A program made the translations under genes and the position numbers. DNA of 64,000 nucleotides, from contig CBDDCT010000004.1 in assembly GCA_965226185.1 (NCBI GenBank), positions 718,128 to 782,127 of the forward strand, in the 5' to 3' direction. Positions 9,327-19,589 of this stretch are shown here, in pieces (the first letter of the stretch is position 1; every line of letters starts with the position of its first letter). This DNA is from CBDCYS01 sp965226185 (lineage in GTDB: Bacteria; Acidobacteriota; Terriglobia; Bryobacterales; UBA6623). The notes under the pieces were generated by a model that saw only the letters and a program-made list of their open reading frames with translations, ran no database searches and was not told the origin of the DNA.

Positions 9327-10205
9327 CTAGCGGCCGTCGCTCACTTTGCCGGTCAACGACTGCAGGAATGCGAGCAACGCCGTCTTCTCGTCGTCAGTCA
9401 GCTTGAGCGGGCGCAGCTCGGGATCGAGATATGGGTTCTTCCTGCCGCCGTCACTGTAGAAGTCAACAACATCTTCGAGCGTCTGAAGGCTGCCGTCGTG
9501 CATGTAGGGGGCCGTGCGGGCGATTTCGCGGAGCGTCGGGGTCTTGAAGTCGCCGCGGCCGCCGCCTGTGTCGGCAAGGCGCCCGCCGTTCCCTCCTTCA
9601 CGCCAAGCCACGCCGGTGTTGTGGAGCTTTTCGTCGGTGAAGTTTGGGCCGGCGTGACAGGCGGTGCAGTTCCCTTTCCCGCGGAAGATCTGGAGGCCGA
9701 GTTGCTCCTTGGCGGTGAGTGCGCCGCGGTCGCCATTCACGAAACGGTCGAAGGGCGAGCCGCCGGAGACGATGCCGCGGACGTAGGTGGCCAGGGCGTT
9801 GGCGATCTCCTCTTGAGTCAGGCCGACGCGGGCCGAGGCTTCCGCTAGCGTCAGGTCCATCTCCTTGGGATTGAGGATGGGCTGGACGACCTGCTCTTCC
9901 AGGTTGTCCACGTGACCGTCCCAGAAAAAGGCCCGGCCGTAGCCGCGGTTGATGATCGCCGGGACGTTGCGGTTGCCTCGCCGCCCGAATACGCCGACGG
10001 CGACAGGCCGATCATCGGAGAACGCGCGCTCCGGATCGTGGCAGGAGGCGCAGGAGATGGACTGGTCGCGCGAGAGGCGGCGGTCATGAAACAAGCGCCG
10101 CCCCAGCTCGATCTTTTCGGCTGTGATGGGATTCTCCTCTGGGAATGGCAGGTAAAGGTCCAGTCCCAGAGGAATCGCGAGCGCCGCCGCCCGCAATAGC
10201 AGCAT
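9327..10205 (-). CDS. di-haem cytochrome c peroxidase family protein
   Basis: A 292-residue periplasmic oxidoreductase of the CcpA/MauG group, which reduces peroxide or oxidises a partner using two c-type haems. CxxCH motifs are SCASCHDP (near residue 50) and NCTACHAGP (near residue 190); TPTLREIARTAPYMHDGSL is the typical C-terminal signature. A short hydrophobic leader starts at the ATG at 10205. That ATG shares its A with the TGA of the upstream PD40 gene, so the two are probably translationally coupled. Last gene of a four-gene operon with a two-component system. Confidence 0.9.
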   Translation of the reverse strand: MLLLRAAALAIPLGLDLYLPFPEENPITAEKIELGRRLFHDRRLSRDQSISCASCHDPERAFSDDRPVAVGVFGRRGNRNVPAIINRGYGRAFFWDGHVDNLEEQVVQPILNPKEMDLTLAEASARVGLTQEEIANALATYVRGIVSGGSPFDRFVNGDRGALTAKEQLGLQIFRGKGNCTACHAGPNFTDEKLHNTGVAWREGGNGGRLADTGGGRGDFKTPTLREIARTAPYMHDGSLQTLEDVVDFYSDGGRKNPYLDPELRPLKLTDDEKTALLAFLQSLTGKVSDGR

Positions 10206-12313
10206 CACTCGCCCGCGTTCCGGGTCGGCAGGAAGTTCTCCAGCGCCCAGATTTCCTCTGATCGTTTCCCGGCAAAGAAGGCAATCTGTCGTCCGTTGGG
10301 GTGTAGGCGGATGTTGCTGCTGCCGGCCCCCCAATCGCTGACATCGATGTCAAGTTTTCGGGCCGCGGCACCGTTAATGGGTACAAGCCAGAGTTCTCTC
10401 CCCGTTTCCTTTCCCGATTTACCAAACACCTTCATCACGATCAAGGCTTGGCTATCGGGTGTCCAAGACATGCCGCCCCAGGCGGCGAGTCTCTCCGGCC
10501 GGGCCACGCGAAGCAGCTCTCGCGGCTCCCCACCGTCGACCGGGAAGAGCAGCAGAGTGTTGTATTTCCCGTAGGAATCGCCATATGGTCTTTTGCCTTT
10601 CTCGGCCAAGTCTATCGAGACGGCCGCCGCAAATCGACCGTTGGGAGAAAGTTCCGAGCGGCCCATTCGGAAACCCTCCCCGTTTCGGGGGAAGACCTCG
10701 CGGGTTTCCCCGGACGCAAGATCATACTCAACCCAAGACTCATTATCCGGATGGTAGCCGTAATAGATCTTTTTCCCGTCCGGTGACACTTCCACCCGAC
10801 TGACATGTCTTCCGGGCGCGAGGAACGACACCTCGCCGGTATCGGCGTCGAATCGGTAAATTGCTCTCTTTCCTTTGAAGGGTCTGGCGCCGGCCGCCAA
10901 CCACCGTCCGTCGGGCGACCAACGAGGCTCGCTGAAATAGTTCAGCGCCGTCGGTATCTCTCTGAGTTCACCGGTTTCCACATTTCGGATCGCCAGTACG
11001 AAGTCGCCAATGTCCCCCTTCTTGTAAGCTAGGTATTTGCCGTCACGTGACCAATCCGGCCGGGCGGCGCGGTAGCTTTCGACAACCGGAGTGCCCAGCT
11101 TCCCGGCTTCGAGATCGATCGGCGCAATGTGGAGGGCCAGTGTGCTGGTGTCCTTGAAAACGTGCAGTGCGCCCGAAGCCGTTAGCCCGAGCGAGGACAC
11201 CGGTCCAATGTCCGGCTTGAGCAGCGCGGGTGCGCCTTGCGGTTTGCCGGCCGCCATGGGAACTGCCCAGAGAGCGTTAGCCCCGGTCCGGTCGCCGGCG
11301 AAAAGTAATTGGCCGCCGTCGGGAGACCAGCCCATGACGACGTCGCTCGCCGGGCCGACGACCACCTTCGTTTCGCTCCCCCCGTCGACCGCTATGACGA
11401 ATACATCGCGCTGCGCCACGGCGTTGTTAGCCGGCAGATCGTAGGCTATGTATTTGCCGTCGGGCGAAAAGAACAGCTTGTCGGGGCCGCGCCAGCCAAA
11501 TGTCTTCAGCAGCCTCAGCGAACCGTCGCGCACTTTGAGGACGCCGATCTGCCCACTGTTGTCTTTCCGCCCAACACTGACAGCAAGCCATTCTCCGTCG
11601 GAAGACCAATCGAACGGCAAGATACCCCTCATTTTCTCGCTCGACAATACTGTTCGAGGTTCCGGGACTCCGGTTCCCTCGATGTCGACAATGCGAACTT
11701 CCGCTAGGCCCGGTTCATAGTTGGTCCAAGCGTACGCCACCCGCTTTCCGTCCGGAGAGAACGTGGAACTGATCGCACTTCCTTCGCCCTCCCAATCTTT
11801 GTTGGGAGTGAGAGGGCGACTCTTGCCCGACGAAAGATCGCGCAGCATCATGTTGCCCGTATACGACCAGTCGGTATAGGAAACATAGCGACCATCCGGG
11901 GAAACGCTGCCCCACACGTGCAGCGCGTTTTCTCCGGCCCAAACCACCCGGTCGCCCTTGACGCTCTCGGTAAGGTCGCCTTCAGCAAGCCGCGCTTGGG
12001 CGACCGCTACGGCCTCCTTCTGATCGCTGTAGTCTTGGACGACGCGCTCGTAAATCTTGCGCGACTCGGCGTCACCGAGCTTTTCATAGGACTCGGCCAT
12101 CCGGATGAGCGCTTTGGCGGCGATCGCGCGATCGCTGCCTTCCGCAATCTTCCTGTATTGCTCAATCGCGCCCTTCAGGTCGCCCTCGACGGTTTCGGTT
12201 TCCATGGCCGCGCGAAGAGCGACCTCCGCGCTTTCCTGTGCGAGCGCCGCCGCCGGAAGTGCCAGCAGCGCAGCGAGCAGCAACGTCGTGATCCATACTC
12301 TTGTCTGTTTCAT
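10205..12313 (-). CDS. secreted PD40 beta-propeller protein
   Basis: A 702-residue protein. The start at 12313 is fixed by AGGAGG nine bases upstream and by the signal peptide that follows (MKQTRVWITTLLLAALLA). Residues 30-120 are helical and TPR-like (GAIEQYRKIAEGSDRAIAAKALIRM). From about residue 125 on there are repeated WD40-like PD40 blades with the SPDGK motif (SPDGRYVSY, SPDGKRVAY, SPDGKYIAY, SPDGGQLLF, SPDGRWLAA and others). Such proteins are frequent in Acidobacteria; the ligand is unknown. It lies 77 bases after the response regulator. Confidence 0.88.
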   Translation of the reverse strand: MKQTRVWITTLLLAALLALPAAALAQESAEVALRAAMETETVEGDLKGAIEQYRKIAEGSDRAIAAKALIRMAESYEKLGDAESRKIYERVVQDYSDQKEAVAVAQARLAEGDLTESVKGDRVVWAGENALHVWGSVSPDGRYVSYTDWSYTGNMMLRDLSSGKSRPLTPNKDWEGEGSAISSTFSPDGKRVAYAWTNYEPGLAEVRIVDIEGTGVPEPRTVLSSEKMRGILPFDWSSDGEWLAVSVGRKDNSGQIGVLKVRDGSLRLLKTFGWRGPDKLFFSPDGKYIAYDLPANNAVAQRDVFVIAVDGGSETKVVVGPASDVVMGWSPDGGQLLFAGDRTGANALWAVPMAAGKPQGAPALLKPDIGPVSSLGLTASGALHVFKDTSTLALHIAPIDLEAGKLGTPVVESYRAARPDWSRDGKYLAYKKGDIGDFVLAIRNVETGELREIPTALNYFSEPRWSPDGRWLAAGARPFKGKRAIYRFDADTGEVSFLAPGRHVSRVEVSPDGKKIYYGYHPDNESWVEYDLASGETREVFPRNGEGFRMGRSELSPNGRFAAAVSIDLAEKGKRPYGDSYGKYNTLLLFPVDGGEPRELLRVARPERLAAWGGMSWTPDSQALIVMKVFGKSGKETGRELWLVPINGAAARKLDIDVSDWGAGSSNIRLHPNGRQIAFFAGKRSEEIWALENFLPTRNAGE

Positions 12314-12390
12314 CGGTCTGCCTCCTTGATGACAGTGTGGAGGGCCACCGTCAATCCGCTGGTAGCAGTCCGCCAAGATTCGGTTAATTT

Positions 12391-13065
12391 TCATTTGTCG
12401 AATCGGTAACCGAGTCCGCGAACGCCGATGAGGAACCTGGGCTCGGACGGAACGGGCTCGATCTTCTTTCGCAAATTGAATACGTGCGTGTCGACGGCAC
12501 GATCCGTGATTGCCGTGCCGTGTCCCCACGCCGCTTCAATCAATTGATCGCGACTCAGCACCCGGCCACGGCCGCGGAGGAACACGCCCAGCAGGCGCAG
12601 CTCCCGCGGCGTGATGTCGACCGGCTGGCCGGACCGCCGCAGCTCCGCGCGGTCGAAGTCCACTTCACAATCGCCGAAACGGAAAATCCGCCCGGTTTCC
12701 CGGGAGACCCGGCGCAGTTGCGCCCGGATGCGGGCGCGCAGCTCGCGCAGGCTGAACGGCTTGGTCACGTAATCATCGGCGCCGGAGTCGAGCCCGAGCT
12801 CTTTTTCGGCTTCCTGCGTTCGCGCGGTGAGCATGATGATGGGTGTCGTGATACCGGCCCGCCGCAACTCGCTCGCAACGTCGAAGCCGTCCATCTTGGG
12901 CAACATCACGTCGAGCAGAATCAGGTCCGACCCGCCCTGCTTTCCCAGCCGAAGACCCTGCTCGCCGTCCCCGGCCAGTTGAGTCTGGTGGCCCTGGCGG
13001 CGCAGGTCCTCCTCCAGGCTGAGAATGAGATCCGGTTCGTCTTCGACAATCAGGATGCGTGCCAT
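12391..13065 (-). CDS. OmpR-family response regulator
   Basis: A 224-residue DNA-binding regulator. The receiver domain spans residues 1-120, with acidic pocket E8/D9, phospho-acceptor Asp52 (LILLDVMLP) and the conserved Lys in VTKPFS. The winged-helix domain spans residues 130-224 (DITPRELRLLGVFLRGRGRV, VDTHVFNLRKKI, RGLGYRF). Its start is two bases after the kinase stop codon, so the pair is one operon and a cognate couple. Confidence 0.95.
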   Translation of the reverse strand: MARILIVEDEPDLILSLEEDLRRQGHQTQLAGDGEQGLRLGKQGGSDLILLDVMLPKMDGFDVASELRRAGITTPIIMLTARTQEAEKELGLDSGADDYVTKPFSLRELRARIRAQLRRVSRETGRIFRFGDCEVDFDRAELRRSGQPVDITPRELRLLGVFLRGRGRVLSRDQLIEAAWGHGTAITDRAVDTHVFNLRKKIEPVPSEPRFLIGVRGLGYRFDK

Positions 13066-13067
13066 GG

Positions 13068-14984
13068 TTAGCCGTGTGCGGGCAGCACCAGGCGAAACGT
13101 GCTGCCGGCTCCCTCCTCCGATTCCAGCTCGATTGTGCCACCGTGCGCGCGGACGATGTGGGAAACCATCGCCAGCCCGAGCCCGGTTCCCTTGATGCCG
13201 AGCCGGCCGGCTTTCTCCCCGCGAACGAACCGGCGGAAGATCTGCTTCTGCTCGTGGCGTGGAATACCGAGGCCATCGTCGAGAACCGCGATGGCCACGC
13301 CCGCGGGATGGCGGCGGACCGAGACGCGGATGGTGCGTCCCTCGGGCGAGTATTTGACGGCGTTGTCGAGCAGGTTCCACAACGCGTTGGTGAGCGAGGC
13401 CGCGTCCGCGCGCACCGGCAGCGCGCCGGGAGCTTCGACATCGAGGCCGACGGTGAAACCGCGTGGCCCAACCTCTTTGCGGAAATCGGCAACCACCCGG
13501 GCCGCAAGCTCGCCGGCATCCAGCGGGTGCAAGTCGTAGGGCTTCTTTCCGCCCTCCATGCGCGCGAAGTCCAGCAGCGATTCCACCAGGCGGTGCAGGC
13601 GTTCGGTGTTGCGGCCCAGCGACTGATAGAACGATTCACGCCGCTCCGGGGGCAAGTCATCGTCTTCCTGCATCAGCTCCGTGACGTGCCGCAAGGAAGC
13701 GAGCGGGGTGCGGAACTCGTGCGAAACGGCCGAGACGAAATCGGTCTGGAGGCGAGCCATGGCAAGTTCCCGCTGGATGACGCGCCAAAGAACATAACTT
13801 CCCCCGCCGAGCAGCAACACAATCGCCACAAGCCCCAGGGTCAACAAACGCCGGCGGCCGGCGAACTCTTGCGCCTGCCGGGATGAGTCGCCTGGGCTGA
13901 GGACCAGTGTCCAGGGCAGGCCGGTCTCGGAAGCCGGCATCTTCACCACCGCGGGTCCGGAGGGCGGCTGGGGTCCCGCGAGAAGCCGGCCGGGCACGCT
14001 CAACAAGCTGAGCCGATCGCCGGTGGCGGGATTGCCCTGTGCCGCCTTCTCCATCCATGCGTGCAGGACGGAGGGTGAAATCGCAGTCACCGACGCCTCG
14101 GCTCCCGCCGCGCGCCAGACGAGAGTCTGCTCTCCGGCCATCAGGCGGCGGCTGGAGGCCGGGAAACGGTCCGCCGGATTGCGCTGCCATTCGTCCCACA
14201 ACCGATCGGCAACGGCGGAGAATGCCTGGCGCTCGGCGGCGAGCGGCAGTGCGCGGCCGGTCCACCCCTCGAGCTGCCGGGCGGTCAGCTCCCAGGCGGG
14301 CTGGTCAAGAATCCAGCGTCCGGCGAGTAAGTCAGCTTCCAGGGCGGCCGCCTCCTGGGCCAGTTCTGGCTCTCCGCCGGATTCCAGAAAAATGGAACAG
14401 GTTGCCCGGCGAGCCAGCAGGTCGGCGGGCATGCCATCGATGGCGATCCGATCTATTTGGGCGAGTTGGCGATAGGCTGCCAATGCATCGCCCCACCGTC
14501 CCGCCCGCCGGTGGACGCGTGCAAGGCGTAAGAGAGCGCCGGCCCGGACGGCCGGTGCCGCCGAACGCACCATTTCCTTGTAGGCGAGCAGCGCGCGTTC
14601 CGCCCCACCCTGGAACTCGAGCTTCTCCGTCTGGTTGAACCGGCGCGCCTCGGCTTCCTCCAGCCCGGCTGCAACCGGAAGCCACAGAACGCGGCCGGCC
14701 GGTTCCGCCCTCACACCCAGCCGGGACAGCGTGAACCGCACCATCCCCTCCGGCAGCGGGGTTTCGGTGAGCCGCCCGGCCTCGGCCAGCGACTGCTCCA
14801 GCGAACGGATGACGGACTGCGCGGCGGCCTGCCGGCTTTCCAGCTCGCGTTGCGCCCACAGCGAGCGGTCCTGCTCGAGCAGTTGGAGGCCAAGCCACAC
14901 CAGCGTGACCGCCGGGGGCGCCACAACTCCCAGGAACAGGAGAGCCAGCTTGCGAGAGCTACTGGTCGACAGCCGTCCACCCAT
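13068..14984 (-). CDS. membrane sensor histidine kinase
   Basis: A 638-residue kinase. I chose the ATG at 14984 because AGGAG lies eight bases upstream; a GTG nine bases earlier is possible. A transmembrane segment at about residues 12-32 and a second at about 385-405 enclose a large extracytoplasmic region rich in helices. The HisKA box VSAVSHEFRTPLASL holds the phosphorylated His; the ATPase domain has LWNLLDNAVKYS (N box), LDDGLGIP (G1) and GTGLGLAMV (G2). No HAMP is obvious between membrane and HisKA. The signal is unknown. First gene of the operon kinase, regulator, PD40 protein, peroxidase. Confidence 0.93.
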   Translation of the reverse strand: MGGRLSTSSSRKLALLFLGVVAPPAVTLVWLGLQLLEQDRSLWAQRELESRQAAAQSVIRSLEQSLAEAGRLTETPLPEGMVRFTLSRLGVRAEPAGRVLWLPVAAGLEEAEARRFNQTEKLEFQGGAERALLAYKEMVRSAAPAVRAGALLRLARVHRRAGRWGDALAAYRQLAQIDRIAIDGMPADLLARRATCSIFLESGGEPELAQEAAALEADLLAGRWILDQPAWELTARQLEGWTGRALPLAAERQAFSAVADRLWDEWQRNPADRFPASSRRLMAGEQTLVWRAAGAEASVTAISPSVLHAWMEKAAQGNPATGDRLSLLSVPGRLLAGPQPPSGPAVVKMPASETGLPWTLVLSPGDSSRQAQEFAGRRRLLTLGLVAIVLLLGGGSYVLWRVIQRELAMARLQTDFVSAVSHEFRTPLASLRHVTELMQEDDDLPPERRESFYQSLGRNTERLHRLVESLLDFARMEGGKKPYDLHPLDAGELAARVVADFRKEVGPRGFTVGLDVEAPGALPVRADAASLTNALWNLLDNAVKYSPEGRTIRVSVRRHPAGVAIAVLDDGLGIPRHEQKQIFRRFVRGEKAGRLGIKGTGLGLAMVSHIVRAHGGTIELESEEGAGSTFRLVLPAHG

Positions 14985-15282
14985 ACTCTTCACTCCTATT
15001 CAACCATTTCTCCGTGAAGAGATAGACAGACTTCTGTCAAGACTCGGTTAAGCCAGGGTTTCGAGCGGGCGGCCAAGCAAAGGCGATCCGCACCGATAAA
15101 GCTCGGTTGACTCTGCAATCCAGGCTTACAGAGCGGAATAGATGAACAAACCTGAAGTGTTGACCGATGCCGCTTCACCTGACCGTATAGCCGGCAAAGC
15201 GGCGATGTGGTTCCTCGCTCTTCCAAGTGAGCGCGACAGTTCCAGAGTCGCGCACAGTAAGGATGAGTGCCAATCCATCTCA
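14985..15282. other. region between kinase operon and group II intron
   Basis: Contains the promoter region of the kinase operon and the 5' flank of the intron. A short frame at 15142-15345 has no recognisable features. I cannot name the sequence the intron entered. Confidence 0.4.
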
Positions 15283-15778
15283 GTGCGCCTTTTCGGCGCG
15301 GACACCCTGTGGGAGGAAGGAGCCCACCTATGTAGTTGTCGGTAAGCATGGAAGCTGACGAGCGGCTTGGCCGGGTAACTGGCCAGGCGGAAGCCTCGTG
15401 ACAAAGTCTGGGGAAAGCCGGGCGAGCAAGCTGGCAGGCCGTAACGCGCAGTAAGCCTGAGCAGGCCTCGAAAGGGAAATCGCGGACGCCGACCCGCCTG
15501 AGATACGGGGAAGGCCGCACGGACCGGGAAGCAACCGACATTTGCACCGGTCCGGTCCGCCGGGGTAGTGGGCACGGCATGTCAGCCAAGGGAGACCGCG
15601 GTGCAGGAAGGGAGACCCCGGCGGGTGGAGCTCGCAACTCCGCCGTCCTCGGAAAGGAGGGCGGACCCGGCGGGGAGTCGGACAGGGCCATGGTAGCGAA
15701 GAAGCCGGGTAACTGCGGTGGAGCGAAGGGCCCTGCCTTCCGGCACGCTTTGGAAGCAGAACAGGTCAGGTGATTGGC

Positions 15779-17098
15779 ATGAGTCTGAAAACGCCGGAAA
15801 AGATCGGAAATCTGCGGAAGAAGCTTTATCTCAAAGCGAAGCAGGAGCCGAACTTCCGCTTCTATCAGTTGTGGGACAAGGTCTGGCGCAGTGACATTCT
15901 CGAGCACGCCTACCGGTTGGCGAAATCCAACGGAGGCAAGCCGGGAGTGGACGGCGTGACGTTTGAACAGATCGAATCCGGGGACTGGACGGAGTGGTTG
16001 CGAAGCTTGCAACAAGACTTGCGTTCGAAGAGCTACCGGCCTCAGCCGGTGCGGCGGGTGATGATTCCCAAGCCTGGCGGCGGCCAGCGGCCGCTCGGGA
16101 TTCCGACCATTCGGGACCGCGTGGCGCAGACCGCTCTCAAGCTGGTGATCGAGCCGATCTTCGAGGCGGACTTGGACCCGGAGGCCTATGGCTACCGGCC
16201 GAAACGGAGCGCGCTCGACGCGGTCCGGAGAGTGCATCAACTGCTGTGTGAAGGCTACACCGATGTAGTCGACGCCGATTTATCGAAGTACTTTGATACG
16301 ATTCCGCACGCCGAGCTGCTGCAGTGCGTGGCGCGGCGCATTTCGGACCGACAAGTCTTAACTGTCATCAAAAGGTGGCTGAAGACGCCGGTCGAAGAGC
16401 GGGATGAAAACGGGAAACGGCGGATGACGGGCGGCAAGCGAAGCCGCTGCGGCACCCCACAAGGTGGCGTCATTAGCCCGTTGCTGGCCAATCTGTACAT
16501 GAACTGTTTTCTGAAGTACTGGCGGCGGATGGGGAAGGGAAGCGAGTTTCGGGCCGTGATCGTTAACTACGCGGATGACTTCGTGATTCTCAGCCGCGGT
16601 TGCGCGGCGGAGGCGCTGCAGTTCACCGCGCGGACGATGGAGCGGATCGGGCTGACCCTGAACCAGGAGAAGACGAAGTTGGTGAAGGCCAACCAGGAGC
16701 GGTTTGACTTTCTGGGATACACGTTCGGGCCGCACCGTTTCAAGAAGGATGGTCATTGGTATTTGGGAGCGAGTCCGTCGAGGAAGAGCGTGGCGCGGCT
16801 GAGACGGAAGGTGCGCGAGGTGTTGCGTCCGGCTGAAGTGGGGCGCTGGGAGGAGGTCCGAGGCCGTCTCAACCGAGTGTTGGCGGGCTGGTCGAATTAC
16901 TTTTCCCATGGGACCCGGTTGATGGCGTACCGGGCGGTGGACAACCACGTGCGCGAGCGAGTGCGAGGATTTTTGCGGAGGCGGAAGAAGGTGTCGTCGC
17001 GTGGCACCCGGCAGTTCAGCGACCAGGTGGTGTTTGGCAAGTTGGGCGTGGTACGCCTGCGCCGGATACACCTGGGACCGCCGCCCGCGACAGCTTGA
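15779..17098 (+). CDS. ltrA: group II intron reverse transcriptase/maturase
   Basis: A 439-residue intron-encoded protein that splices its host RNA and copies it into DNA. RT blocks include IPKPGGGQRPLGIPT, VDADLSKYFDTI, CGTPQGGVISPLLANLYM and the catalytic YADD. The maturase (X) domain follows (RLNRVLAGWSNYF). No HNH endonuclease is visible at the C-terminus. The start at ATG 15779 sits in intron domain IV; an upstream in-frame GTG adds only three residues. The frame is intact. Confidence 0.93.
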   Translation: MSLKTPEKIGNLRKKLYLKAKQEPNFRFYQLWDKVWRSDILEHAYRLAKSNGGKPGVDGVTFEQIESGDWTEWLRSLQQDLRSKSYRPQPVRRVMIPKPGGGQRPLGIPTIRDRVAQTALKLVIEPIFEADLDPEAYGYRPKRSALDAVRRVHQLLCEGYTDVVDADLSKYFDTIPHAELLQCVARRISDRQVLTVIKRWLKTPVEERDENGKRRMTGGKRSRCGTPQGGVISPLLANLYMNCFLKYWRRMGKGSEFRAVIVNYADDFVILSRGCAAEALQFTARTMERIGLTLNQEKTKLVKANQERFDFLGYTFGPHRFKKDGHWYLGASPSRKSVARLRRKVREVLRPAEVGRWEEVRGRLNRVLAGWSNYFSHGTRLMAYRAVDNHVRERVRGFLRRRKKVSSRGTRQFSDQVVFGKLGVVRLRRIHLGPPPATA

Positions 17099-17116
17099 GG
17101 GATGAAGCCGGTCGGA

Positions 17117-17150
<34 letters not shown>

Positions 17151-17305
17151 ATGAGCGGGGACGGGAAACGGGACCACGACGCCCCAGGCGTCCAGAGCAC
17201 CCGCGCCCGTCCTCGACTCTACCCTCACTAGCGAAGGTCTCAAACGGTGTCTGCAAAGTACTAAAGACACAAGGCTTCTACGATGCTGAGTGATAGATGG
17301 TGATT

Positions 17306-17429
17306 ACAAGCCTTACCACCAGCAATCCGGTTCAAGGCCATGGTAACTCAATAGACGACGGGTTTCCAGCTCTTCCGACGACGCGCAAAAGGGCCTCTGA
17401 CGGCGGATACGTGGTGGTAATGAAATTTA
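17306..17429 (+). repeat. dispersed repeat of about 120 bp, copy 1
   Basis: From ACAAGCCTTACCACCAGC to the run ending near GTGGTGGTAAT, this sequence matches 25513-25633 with scattered substitutions. Neither copy overlaps a recognisable gene. It may be an arm of an old mobile element. Confidence 0.7.
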
Positions 17430-17525
17430 GAACGAAGCCTGACGGCAGACGCTTCGCGTGAACATTCATGCGGCAGCGCTGCGCTGCTCGGAGTATGGTC
17501 GGGTCACAGAGAAAGGAGGTCTACT

Positions 17526-18410
17526 GTGACCCATTTACGCAAGAAGATGCTCGAGGAACTCGAGCGTCGCAACTATTCCGCGAGCACTGTTCGCTGCTAT
17601 CTCGGCGTGGTGGAGGATTTTGCACGCTACTTCCAGCAAGCGCCCGACCGACTAGGACCGGACCAGATTCGGAGCTATCAAGCGCACCTGTTTCGCGATT
17701 GCAAGCTCGCCGACAACACCGTGAGCCAACGTCTGGCGGCGCTGCGGTTCTTCTACATCAAGACGCTCAGGCGGTCCTGAAACCTGAGCCTGACGCCCTA
17801 CCCCAAGAGGGCGCGACGACTGCCGAGCGTCCTCAGCCAAGAGGAGGTCGCCCGACTGATCGACTGCGCCGGCAGTACGTTCCACCGCATGCTGCTGATG
17901 ACGCTGTACGCCACCGGAGTGCGCCGAGCGGAGCTGGTCCGGCTCCAGCTCAGCGACATCGACAGCGGGCGCAGGGTGGTTCACGTACGCGGCGGCAAGG
18001 GCCGCAAGGACCGCGACGTCATGCTCAGCGAGCAGTTGCTCGCCGCCTTGCGACAGCACTGGCGAGGGCTGCGGCGCCAGCCGACCCAGTGGTTGTTCCC
18101 GGGCGGACGTTGGCATAGCGCCGATCATCCGATCAGCGTCAATGTGCCCTGGAACGCTTGCCACCAAGCTTCCCAGCGGGCCGGCATCGACAAGCCGGTT
18201 CATCCCCACACGTTGCGCCACTGCTTCGCCACGCATCTGCTCGAAGCAGGAGCGGATCCGCGCACGATTCAAATGTTGTTGGGGCATCGCGATCTGGAAC
18301 AGACAGCCCGCTATCTGCACCTGTCGGCGCGCCATCTCAGCGCTGTCGCCAGCCCACTGGACTGTTTGCAGCTCACCTCGCCGGGCGAGAAAGATCCCGG
18401 GAGGCAGTAG
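17526..18410 (+). pseudogene. tyrosine recombinase of an IS91-type element, with premature stop
   Basis: Starts at GTG 17526 behind AAAGGAGGT. Residues 1-84 are a SAM-like N-terminal domain, then TGA at 17778-17780 interrupts an otherwise continuous frame that runs to 18410; the context (before NLSLTPYPK) suggests a Trp codon was lost. The catalytic half is present: Arg in TGVRRAELVRLQ, HTLRHCFATHLLEAG, LLGHRDLEQTARYLH with the Tyr nucleophile in that last segment. Its end touches the transposase start, as in IS91-type elements that carry an integrase. Confidence 0.85.
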
Positions 18411-19589
18411 ATGCAACGGCCGCCGCTGGAGGTGGCCGATCTGGTTCGCGCTGCCGGAGAGTGTTTCCTTGAGAAGAGTCGCGGCTGGCTCAACTGGCAA
18501 CATCTGAAGGTGCTGCTAGCGATCGAGCGTTGCCGCACGGCCGCACTCGGCGGTCATCTCGATGAGTGCTCCGACTGCGGCCATCGCCCTGCCATCTCCT
18601 AACAACTCGTGTAGAAATCGGCACTGCCCCAAGTGTCAGGCCAACACCCGCGAGCGCTGGCTCCAGGCGCGGCGCAAACAGTTGCTGCCTGCGCGCTACC
18701 TGCACGCCGTGTTCACGCTGCCCCACGAACTCTCCAGGCTGACCTTACAGAACAAGCGAGTCGTCTACTCTCTGCTGCTGCGCACCAGCGCGGAAACGCT
18801 GTTGGAGGTGGCCCGCGATCCCCAGCGTCTGGGCGCCGAGATCGGCTTCTTCAGCGTCTTGCACACCTGGAATCAGAAGCTCCAACATCATTCCCATGTG
18901 CACTCGGTCATCGCCGCCGGCGGCCTCTCCCCGAATCAGACCCGCTGGATCGAGCCGCGCTACGACAGCTTCTTCCTTCCCACCGGGGTTTTGGCAGAGG
19001 TGTTTCGCGGCAAGTTTGTCGAAGCTTTACGGAAGGCCTTTACCGAGGGACGACTCGGCTTTTACGGTCAATTGCGGTCCCTCTCCCAACCGCGCGCCTT
19101 CTCGGCTTTCCTCCGGACCCTATTTCGCAACAAGTGGGTGGTCTACTTGAAGCCGCCTTTTGGCGGTCCCGAGCAGGTGCTGCGTTACCTGGGCCGTTAC
19201 ACCCACCGCGTCGCCATCTCCAACCATTCGCTGACGGCCAGGTCACTTTCCGCTGGCGCGATTCGGCACACGGCAACCAGCAGCGGCTGATGTCTCTCGC
19301 GTTGGACGAGTTTCTGCGCCGCTTCCTGCTGCACCTATTGCCGCCGCGCTTCGTACGCATTCGCTACTTCGGTTTCCTCGCTCACCGCAAGCGTGCGGCG
19401 TTGTTGCCGCTTTGCCGCCGACTGATCGCCCGAGCGCAGCCCTCCCAGACGATGTCCCTCGGCGGAGCAGAACCCGCTCGCGCGGGCTGGGCCTGCCCGC
19501 GCTGTGGCGGCCTAATGCGGGTCGTCGAGCGGTTCAGCCCCGTTCAGCCGCGGCTGCGTTCGCCCCCGCTCTCGCCGGCAGCCGCCTGA
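18411..19589 (+). pseudogene. IS91-family transposase with at least two frameshifts
   Basis: HUH-type transposase broken into three frames. The start has a zinc-binding segment (HLDECSDCGHRPAIS); an extra A near 18601 shifts the frame before NSCRNRHCPKCQ. The central part includes HHSHVHSVIAAGG (the HUH-like His pair) and PPFGGPEQVLRYLGRYTHRVAISNH. A second lesion near 19235, probably a small deletion, moves it to the frame of DGQVTFRWRD through RYFGFLAHRKR and ends at 19589. No intact product is expected. Confidence 0.85.

Noticed and set aside
14996..16240. 414-codon minus-strand frame over the group II intron
   Set aside because: It runs antisense through structured intron RNA and the maturase; the protein is low in recognisable features and has no ribosome binding site.
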